64,000 nucleotides of DNA from the NCBI GenBank assembly GCA_019454145.1, contig CP075366.1, forward strand, positions 475,564 through 539,563, read 5' to 3'. The notes beneath the pieces are model-generated. The model did no database searches and was not told the DNA's origin. It saw nothing but the letters and a program-made list of their open reading frames with translations. How positions within the stretch are numbered: the first letter of the stretch is position 1; the number at the start of each line of letters is the position of its first letter. Shown in pieces: positions 25,439-34,728 of the stretch. The position numbers were made by a program, and so were the translations under genes. The DNA comes from Fimbriimonadaceae bacterium. GTDB taxonomy: Bacteria > Armatimonadota > Fimbriimonadia > Fimbriimonadales > Fimbriimonadaceae.

Positions 25439-28099
25439 CTATTCGAGAATGCTAAACGATCCTTCCGCAGAATGATCGCCCATCTTGAGCTTGACCTTGT
25501 ACTTGCCTGGCCGGGCAAAGAACTTGTTCATCATCATTTCTTCGCTCTTATCCGCGAGCTTGTGCCACTCATCTGGTTCGAGATTCCAGACAGACCGGTT
25601 GAAACCAGGGGCATTGCTTCCCGATAGTTTCTTCATCACAACACCCTTGTCATTTTCGATAGAAATACTCACGTCGTCGCCCGTGTATTCATTCACCCAA
25701 TAGTCGATGTAAACACCGCGTGGTGCATTGGGAGCCCGGAACATCTTGTGCGACCAGAGTCCGTTGTATTCAAGCTTCCAGATCGGCTTAACATCTCGGA
25801 GCGAGAATAGGTGCAGAGCTTTACTAAGAACATCACTTGTTGCTTCGCCTAGCCAGTTCCCATTGTCAAGTACCCACACAGATCGGCCGTGAGTTGCTGC
25901 GACGAGGTCACGATCACGAGCATGCTGTTTTATATCGTATACCGGAACTGTGGGCAATCCTTTTCCGTGCATCTTCACCCAATTTGCGCCGCCGTTAATG
26001 CTTACGTAGATTGCATTTTCGGTTCCGCAGTACAGAACGTTGGGATTGGCATCATCATCGCGAACCACCATCACGCTGTGAGTTTTAGGCAGGTCACCCG
26101 TGATATCGCGCCAAGATTTGCCAAAGTCATCCGTTGCGTAGATATATGGCTTCATGTCATCTGATCGGTGACCGTCAATACTTGCAAAGCATCCGCTTTC
26201 TTTATGGCTACTGGCGTGAAGCCGACTGACATACAAGCCATTGACTTGCTTGGGAGTGACATTCGCCCAGTCTTTTCCATCATTAGTCGTGACGTGGATC
26301 AACCCGTCATCGGAACCCGCCCACAGAAGACCTGCTTTCAACGGAGACTCACTGAGGCTTACGATGGTGCAGAAATTTTCGGCATTTGAACCAGCGGTGG
26401 TCATTTTCGCGCCATCGGCTGTGGTGAGATCAGGGCTGATTTTTGCCCATTTGTCACCTTGCTCAGTGAGTTTGAAAACCATATTTCCACCCAGATAAAT
26501 GGCATTCGGTTTGTGCTGGCTCACAAAAAACGGAGCGTTCCAGTTAAAGCGGTGTTTGGGTTCGCCTTCACGGGCTTCTGGGATACACCACCGTTTTTCG
26601 CCAGTTTTGAGATTGACACGGGTGAGGTTTCCACCTTGCCACTCAGCGTAGACAACATTTGGGTCTTCTGCATCGAAATCGCCGTGGAATCCGTCGCCCC
26701 AATTTACGAATTCTATGTCGGCATTAGTTAAACCAGTCGCAGGCGTACGACAGGCTTTATCTTCCGCGACTTCTCTGATTCCCGAACTGGGCCACACCCA
26801 AGTCCCGTTATCTTGCAAACCGCCAATGATGCGGTACGGCTCGCTGTTGTCCAAGCTGATGTTATAGAACTGTCCAACCGCGATTGTGTTGAGGAAATCC
26901 CAGTTTTCACCCTTGTCAAAGGTCAGATACGCGCCACCGTCCGTGCCAACGATGATATGGGTTGGATCATTGGGGTCAACAATGATCGCATGGTGGTCGG
27001 CGTGGAGAATATCTCCCCAGCCGCCCCGGAATGTTTCGCCGCCATCGTCGCTGACTTCGGTTGTCCACCCGAGCATATAAATGCGGTTGTCATCCGCTGA
27101 ATCGAACTTGATCTTGCTGAAATAGAACGCCCTTGGAGAACGGTGTGAACATCTACGCCACGATTCACCACCGTCGTCTGATCGGAAAACCCCGCCACCG
27201 CGCATTCGGTCGTCACGAATCGAGTTGGCACCGCCATCGGTTGCCTCAACCACTGCGACAAGCTTTTTTGTGTCGCCAAGGAAAATATCTAGACCAATTC
27301 GTCCAGTGTTAGTCGGCAACCCTTTTTTGAGTTGCTTCCAGGTTTTGCCCCCGTCTGTGGATTTGAAAATGCCACCTTTCTTGCCACCGCTAACAAAGCT
27401 GTGGGCAGAGCGGAGCCGAGCATAGAACGCGGCATAAACTGTGTCTGGATTTTTGGGGTCAATAGCAACGTCGCAACAGCCAGTTTCTTTATCAATGCCA
27501 AGAACCTTGTCCCAGGTTTTGCCACCGTCTGATGTTTTGTAGAGGCCCCGTTCTTCATTAGTGCCCCACAGGTGACCAAGTGCCGCAACGTAGCAGACAT
27601 CTGGATTTCTCGGGTCTACGACAAGGCGCGGAATATCGTGACTCTCGGCAAGTCCGCAGTGCTCCCAAGATTTTCCGGAGTTCACAGATCGGTAAACACC
27701 GTCGCCCCATGAACTCGAGTTCCGACCATTGCCTTCGCCTGTGCCAACCCAAAGAATTTTCTGTTTGCCTTTTTCTAAACGCTCAGATTTCTTGATTTCC
27801 TTATCCCAGCCTTCCCAATCAGCTGGCGCGTCGCAAACAGCGATTGCCCCAATCGCAGAGGTGACTTCTTTGTCGAATATCGGTTCAAACGTGGTGCCGT
27901 GGTTTTTTGTTCGCCACACGCCACCCGTTGCATAACCAACGTAAAACGTTTTTGTGTCGCCAGGGGCAAAACACATATCGGAAATGCGACCGCCCATAAT
28001 CGCAGGGCCAACTGATCGCCAGGGAAGTCGTTTGAGGTCGTTTTCGGTGAGGGTGCGCTTGGGTGCGGGTGTCGTGGAACTCTCTGCCTTTTTGGCCAT
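25439..28099 (-). CDS. BNR/sortilin-type beta-propeller protein without signal peptide
   Basis: An 886-aa paralogue of the propeller protein at 7.4-10.6 kb. It has many Asp-box turns (KTSDGGKTW, KSTDGGKTW, RSDDGGESW) and the shared blocks AGSDDGLIHVTTNDGKDW and ISPDLTT. Unlike the paralogue, its N-terminus (MAKKAESSTTPAPKR) is basic and hydrophilic, so no signal peptide is seen. ATG 28099 is chosen over GTG 28117 because a TATACT box ends 7 nt before it and overlaps the longer reading. It ends in an immunoglobulin-like domain. Enzymatic activity is unassigned. Confidence 0.8.
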   Translation of the reverse strand: MAKKAESSTTPAPKRTLTENDLKRLPWRSVGPAIMGGRISDMCFAPGDTKTFYVGYATGGVWRTKNHGTTFEPIFDKEVTSAIGAIAVCDAPADWEGWDKEIKKSERLEKGKQKILWVGTGEGNGRNSSSWGDGVYRSVNSGKSWEHCGLAESHDIPRLVVDPRNPDVCYVAALGHLWGTNEERGLYKTSDGGKTWDKVLGIDKETGCCDVAIDPKNPDTVYAAFYARLRSAHSFVSGGKKGGIFKSTDGGKTWKQLKKGLPTNTGRIGLDIFLGDTKKLVAVVEATDGGANSIRDDRMRGGGVFRSDDGGESWRRCSHRSPRAFYFSKIKFDSADDNRIYMLGWTTEVSDDGGETFRGGWGDILHADHHAIIVDPNDPTHIIVGTDGGAYLTFDKGENWDFLNTIAVGQFYNISLDNSEPYRIIGGLQDNGTWVWPSSGIREVAEDKACRTPATGLTNADIEFVNWGDGFHGDFDAEDPNVVYAEWQGGNLTRVNLKTGEKRWCIPEAREGEPKHRFNWNAPFFVSQHKPNAIYLGGNMVFKLTEQGDKWAKISPDLTTADGAKMTTAGSNAENFCTIVSLSESPLKAGLLWAGSDDGLIHVTTNDGKDWANVTPKQVNGLYVSRLHASSHKESGCFASIDGHRSDDMKPYIYATDDFGKSWRDITGDLPKTHSVMVVRDDDANPNVLYCGTENAIYVSINGGANWVKMHGKGLPTVPVYDIKQHARDRDLVAATHGRSVWVLDNGNWLGEATSDVLSKALHLFSLRDVKPIWKLEYNGLWSHKMFRAPNAPRGVYIDYWVNEYTGDDVSISIENDKGVVMKKLSGSNAPGFNRSVWNLEPDEWHKLADKSEEMMMNKFFARPGKYKVKLKMGDHSAEGSFSILE

Positions 28100-28106
28100 G
28101 CTGACC

Positions 28107-28112
28107 AGTATA
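28107..28112 (-). promoter_or_regulatory. -10 box of a putative leaderless promoter
   Basis: TATACT on the minus strand, 7 nt before ATG 28099. At the usual 6-8 nt to the transcription start, the mRNA would begin at or next to the start codon. No clear -35 box or ribosome binding site is seen. Confidence 0.5.
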
Positions 28113-28203
28113 CGCACGGAGGTAGCGGGTGAATTCCTTTATCTGAAAATTTTCTGTTCGGGACTTTGTGACAAGCCGATCCGTAGTTACACTAGGTGAA
28201 GAT

Positions 28204-29694
28204 ATGGCGGGGCTGACAGATCGGCAGAAAATAGGGCACCTTTTGCGGCGTTTTGGATTTGGGGCATCTCTTGCCGAAATGGAAATCTATGTTCCTTTGG
28301 GAGTGCGGGGCACGATTGATAAGCTGTTAGATATTTCAACTTCAACCGATGTACTCCACCCTTTGAATTACGCATTTAAGGACGATAAAACTGAAGCAGA
28401 GCCTGGAGGATACAGATTCAGAATCTGGTGGGCTCTTCAGATGGTGATGTCAGAAACTCCATTACGTGAGAAAATGGCGCTCTTCTGGCACGACCACTTT
28501 GCCGTAAATGAAGAAGATGTTGCCCATGGCCTGGCGATGTACGACTATTTGGAACGGCTTCGCGAGAATCCGCTGGGTAAGTTCAAAGATATTCTTGGAC
28601 GGTTCGCAAAAAGCCCGGCAGTTTTGCGGCAACTCAACGTTGAGCTGCTCAGCAAAGTCACACCAAACGAGAACTTTGCCCGTGAACTGATGGAGCTTTA
28701 CACGCTTGGCGAAGGCAATTACAGCGAAAAGGATATCAAAGGAATCTCTCGAGCCCTCACTGGCTGGGCGCATATTGATGTCTATTGGCGCATGGGCAAA
28801 ACCAATGACGAACGACTCCGCAATATGATGGTTGCAGGAACATCGGGTGTGTTCTATATTTACGCACCAGATATCAATATTAAGGGCAAAAAGCAGGTTC
28901 TGGGCAAGCAAGTCGAAACTGGCGATGACGTTTTAGATTTACTGGCCCACCATCCGCAAACCGCGCGGTACATCTGCACGAAACTGTGGGAATTCTTTGT
29001 TTATGCCAAGCCAGAAAAATCTGTGATCGACCGCCTCGCAAAACGATTCATTGACTTAGATGGCGAAATCAAGCTTGTTCTGAAAGAAATGGCGCAGATG
29101 GATGAGTTTTATGGGGAAAAGAGCTACCGCAAACTCATCAAAAGCCCGACTGATTACGTTCTTGGAATAGCCCGCGCTATGCGCTGCGGCGAGCGGTTCA
29201 AAAAGGATCTACCTAAAGATATGAACTTTGATCAACCAGTACCAAAGCCGGTTTGGGATCAATCGGCAGGGGTTTTCTACCAAATCAGTCAGTCTGGGCA
29301 GGATATTTTCTATCCACCGACCGTAGCCGGGTGGGATTGGCATGAAGGCTGGATCAGCACGAACATCCTCTTACGCCGAAAGGAAGTCGTTGGTGTTTAC
29401 ACCTGGTATCCGGTTAAAGAAGAAGGGAAAGATACGATTTGGCATCCCGATGAGCCAGTGAAGTACGTGGTCAATGAAATCCGGAAACGCCAGCCAACAA
29501 GCGCAGAAGACATCGTCAATTATTTCTGCACAGTTTACGATTGTCCACTGTCGCCGACCCAGCAGCAAGTATTAACCCAGCACTTTACAAAGATGGGAGC
29601 CTTGCAAAACCTCAACAAAGATCGTGAATTCGGATGGGCTTGCACGACTGCGCTTAAACTATTAGGCTCAGCCCCCGAATTCCAACTTTGCTAA
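28204..29694 (+). CDS. DUF1800 family protein
   Basis: A 496-aa protein of the DUF1800 family. Typical blocks are HLLRRFGFGAS near the N-terminus, PLREKMALFWHDHFAVN, the RENPLGKFKDILGRFAKSPAVL stretch and NENFARELMELYTLGEGNYSEKDI, later PPTVAGWDWHEGWIS. Function is unknown; family members are usually paired with a DUF1501 protein, which is absent here. No signal peptide is visible. ATG 28204 is preferred over GTG 28168 because AGGTGAAG lies just upstream. Confidence 0.85.
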   Translation: MAGLTDRQKIGHLLRRFGFGASLAEMEIYVPLGVRGTIDKLLDISTSTDVLHPLNYAFKDDKTEAEPGGYRFRIWWALQMVMSETPLREKMALFWHDHFAVNEEDVAHGLAMYDYLERLRENPLGKFKDILGRFAKSPAVLRQLNVELLSKVTPNENFARELMELYTLGEGNYSEKDIKGISRALTGWAHIDVYWRMGKTNDERLRNMMVAGTSGVFYIYAPDINIKGKKQVLGKQVETGDDVLDLLAHHPQTARYICTKLWEFFVYAKPEKSVIDRLAKRFIDLDGEIKLVLKEMAQMDEFYGEKSYRKLIKSPTDYVLGIARAMRCGERFKKDLPKDMNFDQPVPKPVWDQSAGVFYQISQSGQDIFYPPTVAGWDWHEGWISTNILLRRKEVVGVYTWYPVKEEGKDTIWHPDEPVKYVVNEIRKRQPTSAEDIVNYFCTVYDCPLSPTQQQVLTQHFTKMGALQNLNKDREFGWACTTALKLLGSAPEFQLC

Positions 29695-29734
29695 CCCAGG
29701 GTCTTAGCCCTTTCGGTGGTAAGTTCAATTTGTT

Positions 29735-30112
29735 ATGAACGCCGTTCGATGGTCGATGCTGATTTACGGGTTGTGCTTGATTGCAATGGGAGTGCAGGCG
29801 TATTTCTTCCCAATGCCAGGGAGCAAAGTGTCCCCAATTAGCTTGATTGCCGCAGGAACTCTTGGAGTAACCGCTTTAGGTTTCACTTATCTTTCGGTCA
29901 AAGCGCGCAGTCCACGCGGCGCATATATCGGAACAGTCATTCTTTGTTTGATCGTTATCGGCCAATTCATGGGCAAAGTAGTTAAAGGCGAGGCATCGTT
30001 CTACCCGCATATCCTTACAATCATCCTCTCAGTTGCGATGATCGTAATTCTTGGGATGGGGCATATGATGGCAATGAAACGCAAAGAAGCCGAAGCTACT
30101 TCCTACGAGTAA
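29735..30112 (+). CDS. Small integral membrane protein, four helices
   Basis: A 125-aa protein with four hydrophobic segments (about 5-24, 36-53, 64-80 and 88-110), Gly-rich and with small residues, and a charged tail. The pattern recalls TMEM14/UPF0136-like proteins but I cannot confirm this. It starts 40 bp after the DUF1800 stop on the same strand, and its last 17 bp overlap the 3' end of the opposing ygfZ gene. Confidence 0.62.
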   Translation: MNAVRWSMLIYGLCLIAMGVQAYFFPMPGSKVSPISLIAAGTLGVTALGFTYLSVKARSPRGAYIGTVILCLIVIGQFMGKVVKGEASFYPHILTIILSVAMIVILGMGHMMAMKRKEAEATSYE

Positions 30113-30956
30113 GCGGGAAGTGTTTAACGGTCGCTATTTCTGACCCAACACGTACTTGAGCGCCTTGTTCAGTAGCAGAGTTCTTTAACATCGCGGTCGC
30201 GATAAATCCAAGTTCGGGGTGTTCAGTAGAGCGAAGAACCGTGCCAACTTCATCGCCTTCAAAAATCACTTTCTCTCCAATGGGCAAGAGACTGGTAGAA
30301 AGTAGCCCGACCCAAGTTTTGTTCGTATGACCACGTGAATGAATACGCTGAAGCACTTCTTGCCCCGCATAACACCCTTTTTGATAGTGAATATAAGTTG
30401 AATCAAACTGAGGCCCGAGTTCTGGCGGAAGGGTTTTTGCAGTTGTATCAACGCCAAGCTTGGGGATGCCAGCGGCGATTTCTATCGGTTCAAGAAATGT
30501 TGGATTTAGCGTCTGGTAATTGAGATCGTTTTCTCGTGGATTGAGAACATCAAAGCCCCCGAAATCAGTCCGATCTCGCGGCAAATAGTGTTCTCCAAGA
30601 TTTTCTGCGCCCTTGCCCTGAACCGATACCAATGAACTAGCCATAATTCTTGCTGTCACATCCTCCATGATCACAAAATTTTCAACAAGGTTAAGAATCA
30701 CTTGAGGATGAGGCGTGACAAGTAACATTTTTCCCGACCGCAGGTAAATGTGAGCAATGGTAAGCAATTGTCCGGTGGGCGAACAGATGCAAGAAGCAAC
30801 ATGGTCACCCTCGGATAACGAGCTAATGTCTTGCGTGATTTGACCTTGCAGCCAGCCCTTTGCATCATCGCCAGAAAGCTCAATAACTGACTCGTCAACT
30901 GGTGTGAGCAATAGGGCACTCGCGTGCAACTTATTCAAAGTTTCCTGCAAATCCAT
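30096..30956 (-). CDS. ygfZ: YgfZ/IBA57-type folate-binding protein for Fe-S cluster maturation
   Basis: A 286-aa member of the COG0354 family, related to the GcvT aminomethyltransferase, which helps maturation or repair of some 4Fe-4S enzymes with tetrahydrofolate. The diagnostic motif KGCYAGQEVLQRIHSRG (K-G-C-Y-x-G-Q-E) is present near residues 198-214. The N-terminal LSGDDAKGWLQGQITQD is also typical. It is divergent from the LmeA-like gene at 31015. Confidence 0.9.
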   Translation of the reverse strand: MDLQETLNKLHASALLLTPVDESVIELSGDDAKGWLQGQITQDISSLSEGDHVASCICSPTGQLLTIAHIYLRSGKMLLVTPHPQVILNLVENFVIMEDVTARIMASSLVSVQGKGAENLGEHYLPRDRTDFGGFDVLNPRENDLNYQTLNPTFLEPIEIAAGIPKLGVDTTAKTLPPELGPQFDSTYIHYQKGCYAGQEVLQRIHSRGHTNKTWVGLLSTSLLPIGEKVIFEGDEVGTVLRSTEHPELGFIATAMLKNSATEQGAQVRVGSEIATVKHFPLTRRK

Positions 30957-31014
30957 TGGTTCGATTCAGCATACGGTGCAACGGAATGGGTTGTTCGGGG
31001 CTAAGCTAAAAGAG

Positions 31015-31827
31015 ATGAGTCTTCTGGGAATGTTTTTGGTGGGTGGCGGGATATTTTTCGCCGACCAAGAGCGGGTTCGCTTTGAAAACCGAGCCGCCGA
31101 AGACATCCGGGCAAAACTTAACAATGTTCAAGGGGAAGTGAAGGTCAAGGTTCAACCAAGTGGGCTGGCCGCCGCATGGGGCGAACTCGATACCGCTACC
31201 ATCTCTGCCAATAACTTTTCGATCAACGAACTTCCGCTTTTCACTGAACCAGATCGACGGACAAGCGGCAAGATCGGAATGCTTCAGTTGCGGCTCACGG
31301 ACTTCACCCTGAAACGGCTCAAATGTGCGGAATTGCAAGCAGATATTCCCGGTTGCCGCTACGACTATGGCTTAGCGAAAAATGAGAAACAGATTCGACT
31401 CAGCCGAAGCGCTATCGGTACCGGGTGGGTTCGGATAAGAGAAGCCGACTTAGCGGAGTATCTGGTCAAGAAATTTGCCGAGATCAAAACATGCACCGTC
31501 AAGTTGCACGGAAGCACCGTTTGGGTGGAAGGCTATGGCGAGTTTCTAGTCGTCAATACGAACTTTGCGGTGATCGCTGACTTAGGAATTGAAGACGGCA
31601 CCAAACTGTATCTTAAGAATGCAAAGGTGTTTTTTGACTGGATTCGCGCCGATGGCCCGGCAGTGGATGTGCTGTTAAAGACTTTGAATCCCGTTGTTGA
31701 TCTCAAAAAAGATATGGGGCTTTATGATGCAGTTTATGTTGAAAAAGTTATTATCAAGGATGGCGAGCTAAAGGCTATCGGCATGACGAAAATCCCGACA
31801 AAGCCAACTAGCGAACCAGCAAAGTAA
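31015..31827 (+). CDS. LmeA-like (DUF2993) protein
   Basis: A 270-aa protein with an N-terminal hydrophobic segment (MSLLGMFLVGGGIFFA) and one DUF2993/LmeA-like lipid-binding-type domain. Strand patterns such as ADLAEYLVKKFAEIKTCTVKLHGSTVWVEG and FAVIADLGIEDGTKLYLKNAKVFFD fit the family; members in other phyla bind phospholipids or affect envelope lipids. A longer frame from 30904 exists, but ATG 31015 gives the signal-like start and has TAAGCT 7 nt upstream. Confidence 0.68.
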   Translation: MSLLGMFLVGGGIFFADQERVRFENRAAEDIRAKLNNVQGEVKVKVQPSGLAAAWGELDTATISANNFSINELPLFTEPDRRTSGKIGMLQLRLTDFTLKRLKCAELQADIPGCRYDYGLAKNEKQIRLSRSAIGTGWVRIREADLAEYLVKKFAEIKTCTVKLHGSTVWVEGYGEFLVVNTNFAVIADLGIEDGTKLYLKNAKVFFDWIRADGPAVDVLLKTLNPVVDLKKDMGLYDAVYVEKVIIKDGELKAIGMTKIPTKPTSEPAK

Positions 31828-31845
31828 TGCCGATTATTACGGGAG

Positions 31846-32619
31846 ATGATCCCATTTATTGTCGCATTCTCTTCGGCAACTGCGTTTCCGAGTGAACCGA
31901 TCACATCCGAAGTTGAACTCGGGCGGAAGATTGCTATGCGCCGCGATCAAAATAACTGGGAGCGCAGAATAGATTTCCCTCCAACAACCGCCGAACTCGC
32001 GAAGATCGATGAGGTTTATCGAGATGATCGAATTGTGCTCGGAACTTGGAACGAAGGTGTTCGAGATTTGGATGTGGAATGGGCGATCCGGCTTTCGCCT
32101 CCACTTATGTCACGGTGGTGCGGGTTCCTTGAAGCCCGGGAATTGTGGCCGACCAACGAATTAAATACACGGTGGAATTCAATTTCGAATGGCCTTGGGC
32201 GCAAACCCGTTTACGTAATCATTCTAAGTGCTTTTCCGAAGAAAACAGTCTTCGGGCTTGGTGATGACCAAAAACCAACGCTAGACGAAATTGAGGAAGT
32301 GAGGATCGTTTTTGAATCAAATGGGCGGTTGATCGAATCTAGCTCATTTGAGATTTACCGACAGCGTGCGAAAACGAGATCGGAACTTGACCAAGTCCCT
32401 TGGTGGACATTCACTCGACTCTCTAACGAACTCACCCAAAAGTTTGAAAAGCCGTTTGAACCCCCGATCATCCAGCGCGGCAATTACTATCGAATCTGGC
32501 GATGGGTCACGCCAAACGAAGACTTGGGAACTGGGCCAGTGACCATTAAGATTGCGAGTCGGCGGAAGATTCGCTCGGCGACGTTTGGGCCGCCTTTTCT
32601 TTCCAACCCCGGTACTTGA
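31846..32619 (+). CDS. Unrecognised exported protein
   Basis: A 257-aa protein I do not recognise. It begins with a short hydrophobic stretch (MIPFIVAFSSATAFP) lacking basic residues. The mature part is rich in Trp, Arg and Pro, with a final strand-like region (GNYYRIWRWVTPNEDLGTGPVTIKIAS). GGGA precedes ATG 31846. It lies 18 bp after the LmeA-like gene, probably in one transcript. Its last 74 bp overlap the 3' end of the opposing GT2 gene. Confidence 0.6.
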   Translation: MIPFIVAFSSATAFPSEPITSEVELGRKIAMRRDQNNWERRIDFPPTTAELAKIDEVYRDDRIVLGTWNEGVRDLDVEWAIRLSPPLMSRWCGFLEARELWPTNELNTRWNSISNGLGRKPVYVIILSAFPKKTVFGLGDDQKPTLDEIEEVRIVFESNGRLIESSSFEIYRQRAKTRSELDQVPWWTFTRLSNELTQKFEKPFEPPIIQRGNYYRIWRWVTPNEDLGTGPVTIKIASRRKIRSATFGPPFLSNPGT

Positions 32620-33295
32620 ACAAAGTCAAAAACGCCTCGGGTGCATCTGTCCAGCGGATTTTCTTACCAGCTTCCTTGTTGCGAGGAACATAGGTGATAG
32701 GCAACTCTTGGATTTCTTCGTCCATCCGAATTGCCTTGGCCGTAACCTCGGGGCAGAATTCAAACCTCTGGCAATCTAGGTTCATGCGAACCAATAAATC
32801 ACGCCGAAACGCTTTATAGCAAGTGGCTTCATCGGTGAGCTTACGCCCAAACAGAACTTTAACCGCCAACCGCAGAAGTAGGTTTACTATCTTGTTGGGC
32901 AACGCCATTTGAGGATGCAATCCGTTTAAGAACCGCGTGCCATAAACTACGTTAACTTTGCCCTGAGTGATTGGTTCAATCAAGAGAGGGATTTCCTCGG
33001 GGCGGTATTCTAAATCAGCGTCTTGCACGATCACCGCGTGGCCAATGCAGTGGGGAAGAGCTTTGCGAATGGCGTTCCCTTTTCCACCGGGTTTTTCGTT
33101 GGCAAGACTTTTAATTCGGTCACCGAACTCGGCAATGATTTCGCCCGTTTTATCGGTGCTACCATCGTTGATAACCACTACTTCTAAACTAATTGGAAGG
33201 GCCAGCAGGCGTTCAATGACTTCGCGAATCGTGTTCTCTTCGTTGTAAGCGGGCACGATGACGGAAACATCCGGAACCGAGCCAGGAGAAGTCAT
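32546..33295 (-). CDS. Family 2 glycosyltransferase (dolichol-phosphate-sugar synthase-like)
   Basis: A 249-aa cytoplasmic GT-A enzyme. VSVIVPAYNEENTIREVIERLL and VVVINDGSTDKTGEI form the nucleotide-sugar site, VIVQDADLEY the DxD-like metal site. The YGTRFLNGLHP and ATCYKAFRR blocks match undecaprenyl/dolichol-phosphate glucose or mannose transferases. No C-terminal membrane domain is present. TATCAT 6 nt before ATG 33295 suggests a leaderless transcript. Confidence 0.85.
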   Translation of the reverse strand: MTSPGSVPDVSVIVPAYNEENTIREVIERLLALPISLEVVVINDGSTDKTGEIIAEFGDRIKSLANEKPGGKGNAIRKALPHCIGHAVIVQDADLEYRPEEIPLLIEPITQGKVNVVYGTRFLNGLHPQMALPNKIVNLLLRLAVKVLFGRKLTDEATCYKAFRRDLLVRMNLDCQRFEFCPEVTAKAIRMDEEIQELPITYVPRNKEAGKKIRWTDAPEAFLTLFKYRGWKEKAAQTSPSESSADSQS

Positions 33296-33301
33296 TACCT
33301 A

Positions 33302-33307
33302 ATGATA
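33302..33307 (-). promoter_or_regulatory. -10 box of a putative leaderless promoter
   Basis: TATCAT on the minus strand ends 6 nt before ATG 33295 of the GT2 gene. No ribosome binding site fits in the gap. Confidence 0.5.
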
Positions 33308-33360
33308 CCGTCCGGCTATCAACCACTTTAGGGGATTATTAGACGTGGAGTTCGTAAGCC

Positions 33361-34689
33361 GTGCAGTTTGATACGATTATTAAAGGGGGAACTGTGGTCA
33401 GTTCCTTGGGCCAACAACGTGTTGACGTTGGAATTTTAAATGAGCAAATCTATGCAGTGGATGACCTAAGCGATGCTCCGGCAGAAACTGTTGTTGATGC
33501 GACCGGACTACATATTCTGCCCGGCGCAATCGACACACAGGTTCACTTCCGAGAACCAGGCTTAGAACAGAAAGAAGATTTGGAATCTGGCACTCGGTCG
33601 GCGATTTGTGGTGGCGTGACCACGATTTTTGAAATGCCGAATACGAATCCTTCCACGGTAACTGCAGGGGCATTGCAAGATAAGCTGAATCGAGCGAATG
33701 GACGGGCTTCCTGTGATTATTCGTTTTTTGTTGGTGCGGCGACGACGAACCTGGACAATCTCTTTGAACTCGAAATGCTCCCTGGAACGCCAGGCATCAA
33801 GATGTTCGCCGGGAGTTCAACTGGAGACTTGCTAGTTGACGTTGAAGAGCATCAACGCAAGGTAATGCAACATGGTAAGCGACCGATGGCGGTTCATTCG
33901 GAAGACGAAGCGAGACTCCGAGAAAGGAAAGGACTATTTGGCGATCATCCTCATGTCCGCAAGCATTGGGAAATCCGAGATGCTGAGGCTGCAGTGATCA
34001 GCACCAAACGGATGATCAGGCTATCTGCCGAAACTGGGCAGGCGGTTCACATCCTCCATATTTCCACAATGGAAGAACTACCGCTACTTGCTGAAGCAAA
34101 AGCGAATGGCATCAACATCACCTGCGAAGTAACGCCCCACCATCTCACCTTGAATAGCGACGCTTACGAATCTCTTGGGACGCTCGTGCAGATGAACCCA
34201 CCCGTAAGAAGCGAGGAACACAGACTGGCGATCTGGCAAGCCGTTAAAGATGGCTTATTTGATGTGTTCGGCAGCGACCATGCCCCGCATACATTGTTTG
34301 AAAAGGCAAACCCGTATCCGAAATCTCCCAGCGGAATGCCCGGCGTCCAAACACTACTGCCGATCATGCTGGATTGGGCAAACAAGGGGCAAATAAAGGT
34401 TGAAACAGTCGTGAAGATGCTCATGGAACGACCAGCCGAACTCTACGGTATCAAGAACAAGGGAAGTGTCAGCGCTGGATTTGATGCCGATTTAGTTCTT
34501 GTTGACATGAGTAAGCAGTGGACGATTCTCAACTCTTGGGTGCAAAGCAAATGCGGATGGACGCCTTACCACGGCAAGCAAGTTCAGGGATCAATTGAAC
34601 ACGTTTTCCTGCGCGGCAACCACGTTGTAAAAGATGGCATTTACCAAGAAAAGCGAATCGGAAAAGCGGTGGAATTTGATTGGAAGTAA
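33361..34689 (+). CDS. pyrC: Dihydroorotase (PyrC-type amidohydrolase)
   Basis: A 442-aa cyclic amidohydrolase of the pyrimidine pathway (carbamoyl-aspartate to dihydroorotate). Family blocks: LPGAIDTQVHFREPGLEQKEDLE, GGVTTIFEMPNT, a central His in MAVHSEDEAR, HILHISTMEELPL, CEVTPHHL, MNPPVRSEE and the catalytic Asp in FGSDHAPHT. The usual first metal-binding His of HxH is Gln (QVH), a variant found in a subset of this family, so substrate or metal site may differ. It starts with GTG 33361; GGAG is about 10 nt upstream. No other pyr genes are adjacent. Confidence 0.8.
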   Translation: MQFDTIIKGGTVVSSLGQQRVDVGILNEQIYAVDDLSDAPAETVVDATGLHILPGAIDTQVHFREPGLEQKEDLESGTRSAICGGVTTIFEMPNTNPSTVTAGALQDKLNRANGRASCDYSFFVGAATTNLDNLFELEMLPGTPGIKMFAGSSTGDLLVDVEEHQRKVMQHGKRPMAVHSEDEARLRERKGLFGDHPHVRKHWEIRDAEAAVISTKRMIRLSAETGQAVHILHISTMEELPLLAEAKANGINITCEVTPHHLTLNSDAYESLGTLVQMNPPVRSEEHRLAIWQAVKDGLFDVFGSDHAPHTLFEKANPYPKSPSGMPGVQTLLPIMLDWANKGQIKVETVVKMLMERPAELYGIKNKGSVSAGFDADLVLVDMSKQWTILNSWVQSKCGWTPYHGKQVQGSIEHVFLRGNHVVKDGIYQEKRIGKAVEFDWK

Positions 34690-34716
34690 TTCACTCCATT
34701 GGCCTTAGGACGTCAT

Positions 34717-34722
34717 TAGAGT
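34717..34722 (+). promoter_or_regulatory. -10 box of a putative leaderless promoter
   Basis: TAGAGT ends 6 nt before ATG 34729 of a GNAT gene. The intervening GAAAGC is too close to serve as a normal ribosome binding site. Confidence 0.45.
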
Positions 34723-34728
34723 GAAAGC

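Noticed and set aside
30957-30967. GGTTCGATTC resembling a tRNA T-loop between ygfZ and the LmeA-like gene
   Set aside because: Only 58 bp separate the two genes and no cloverleaf fits.
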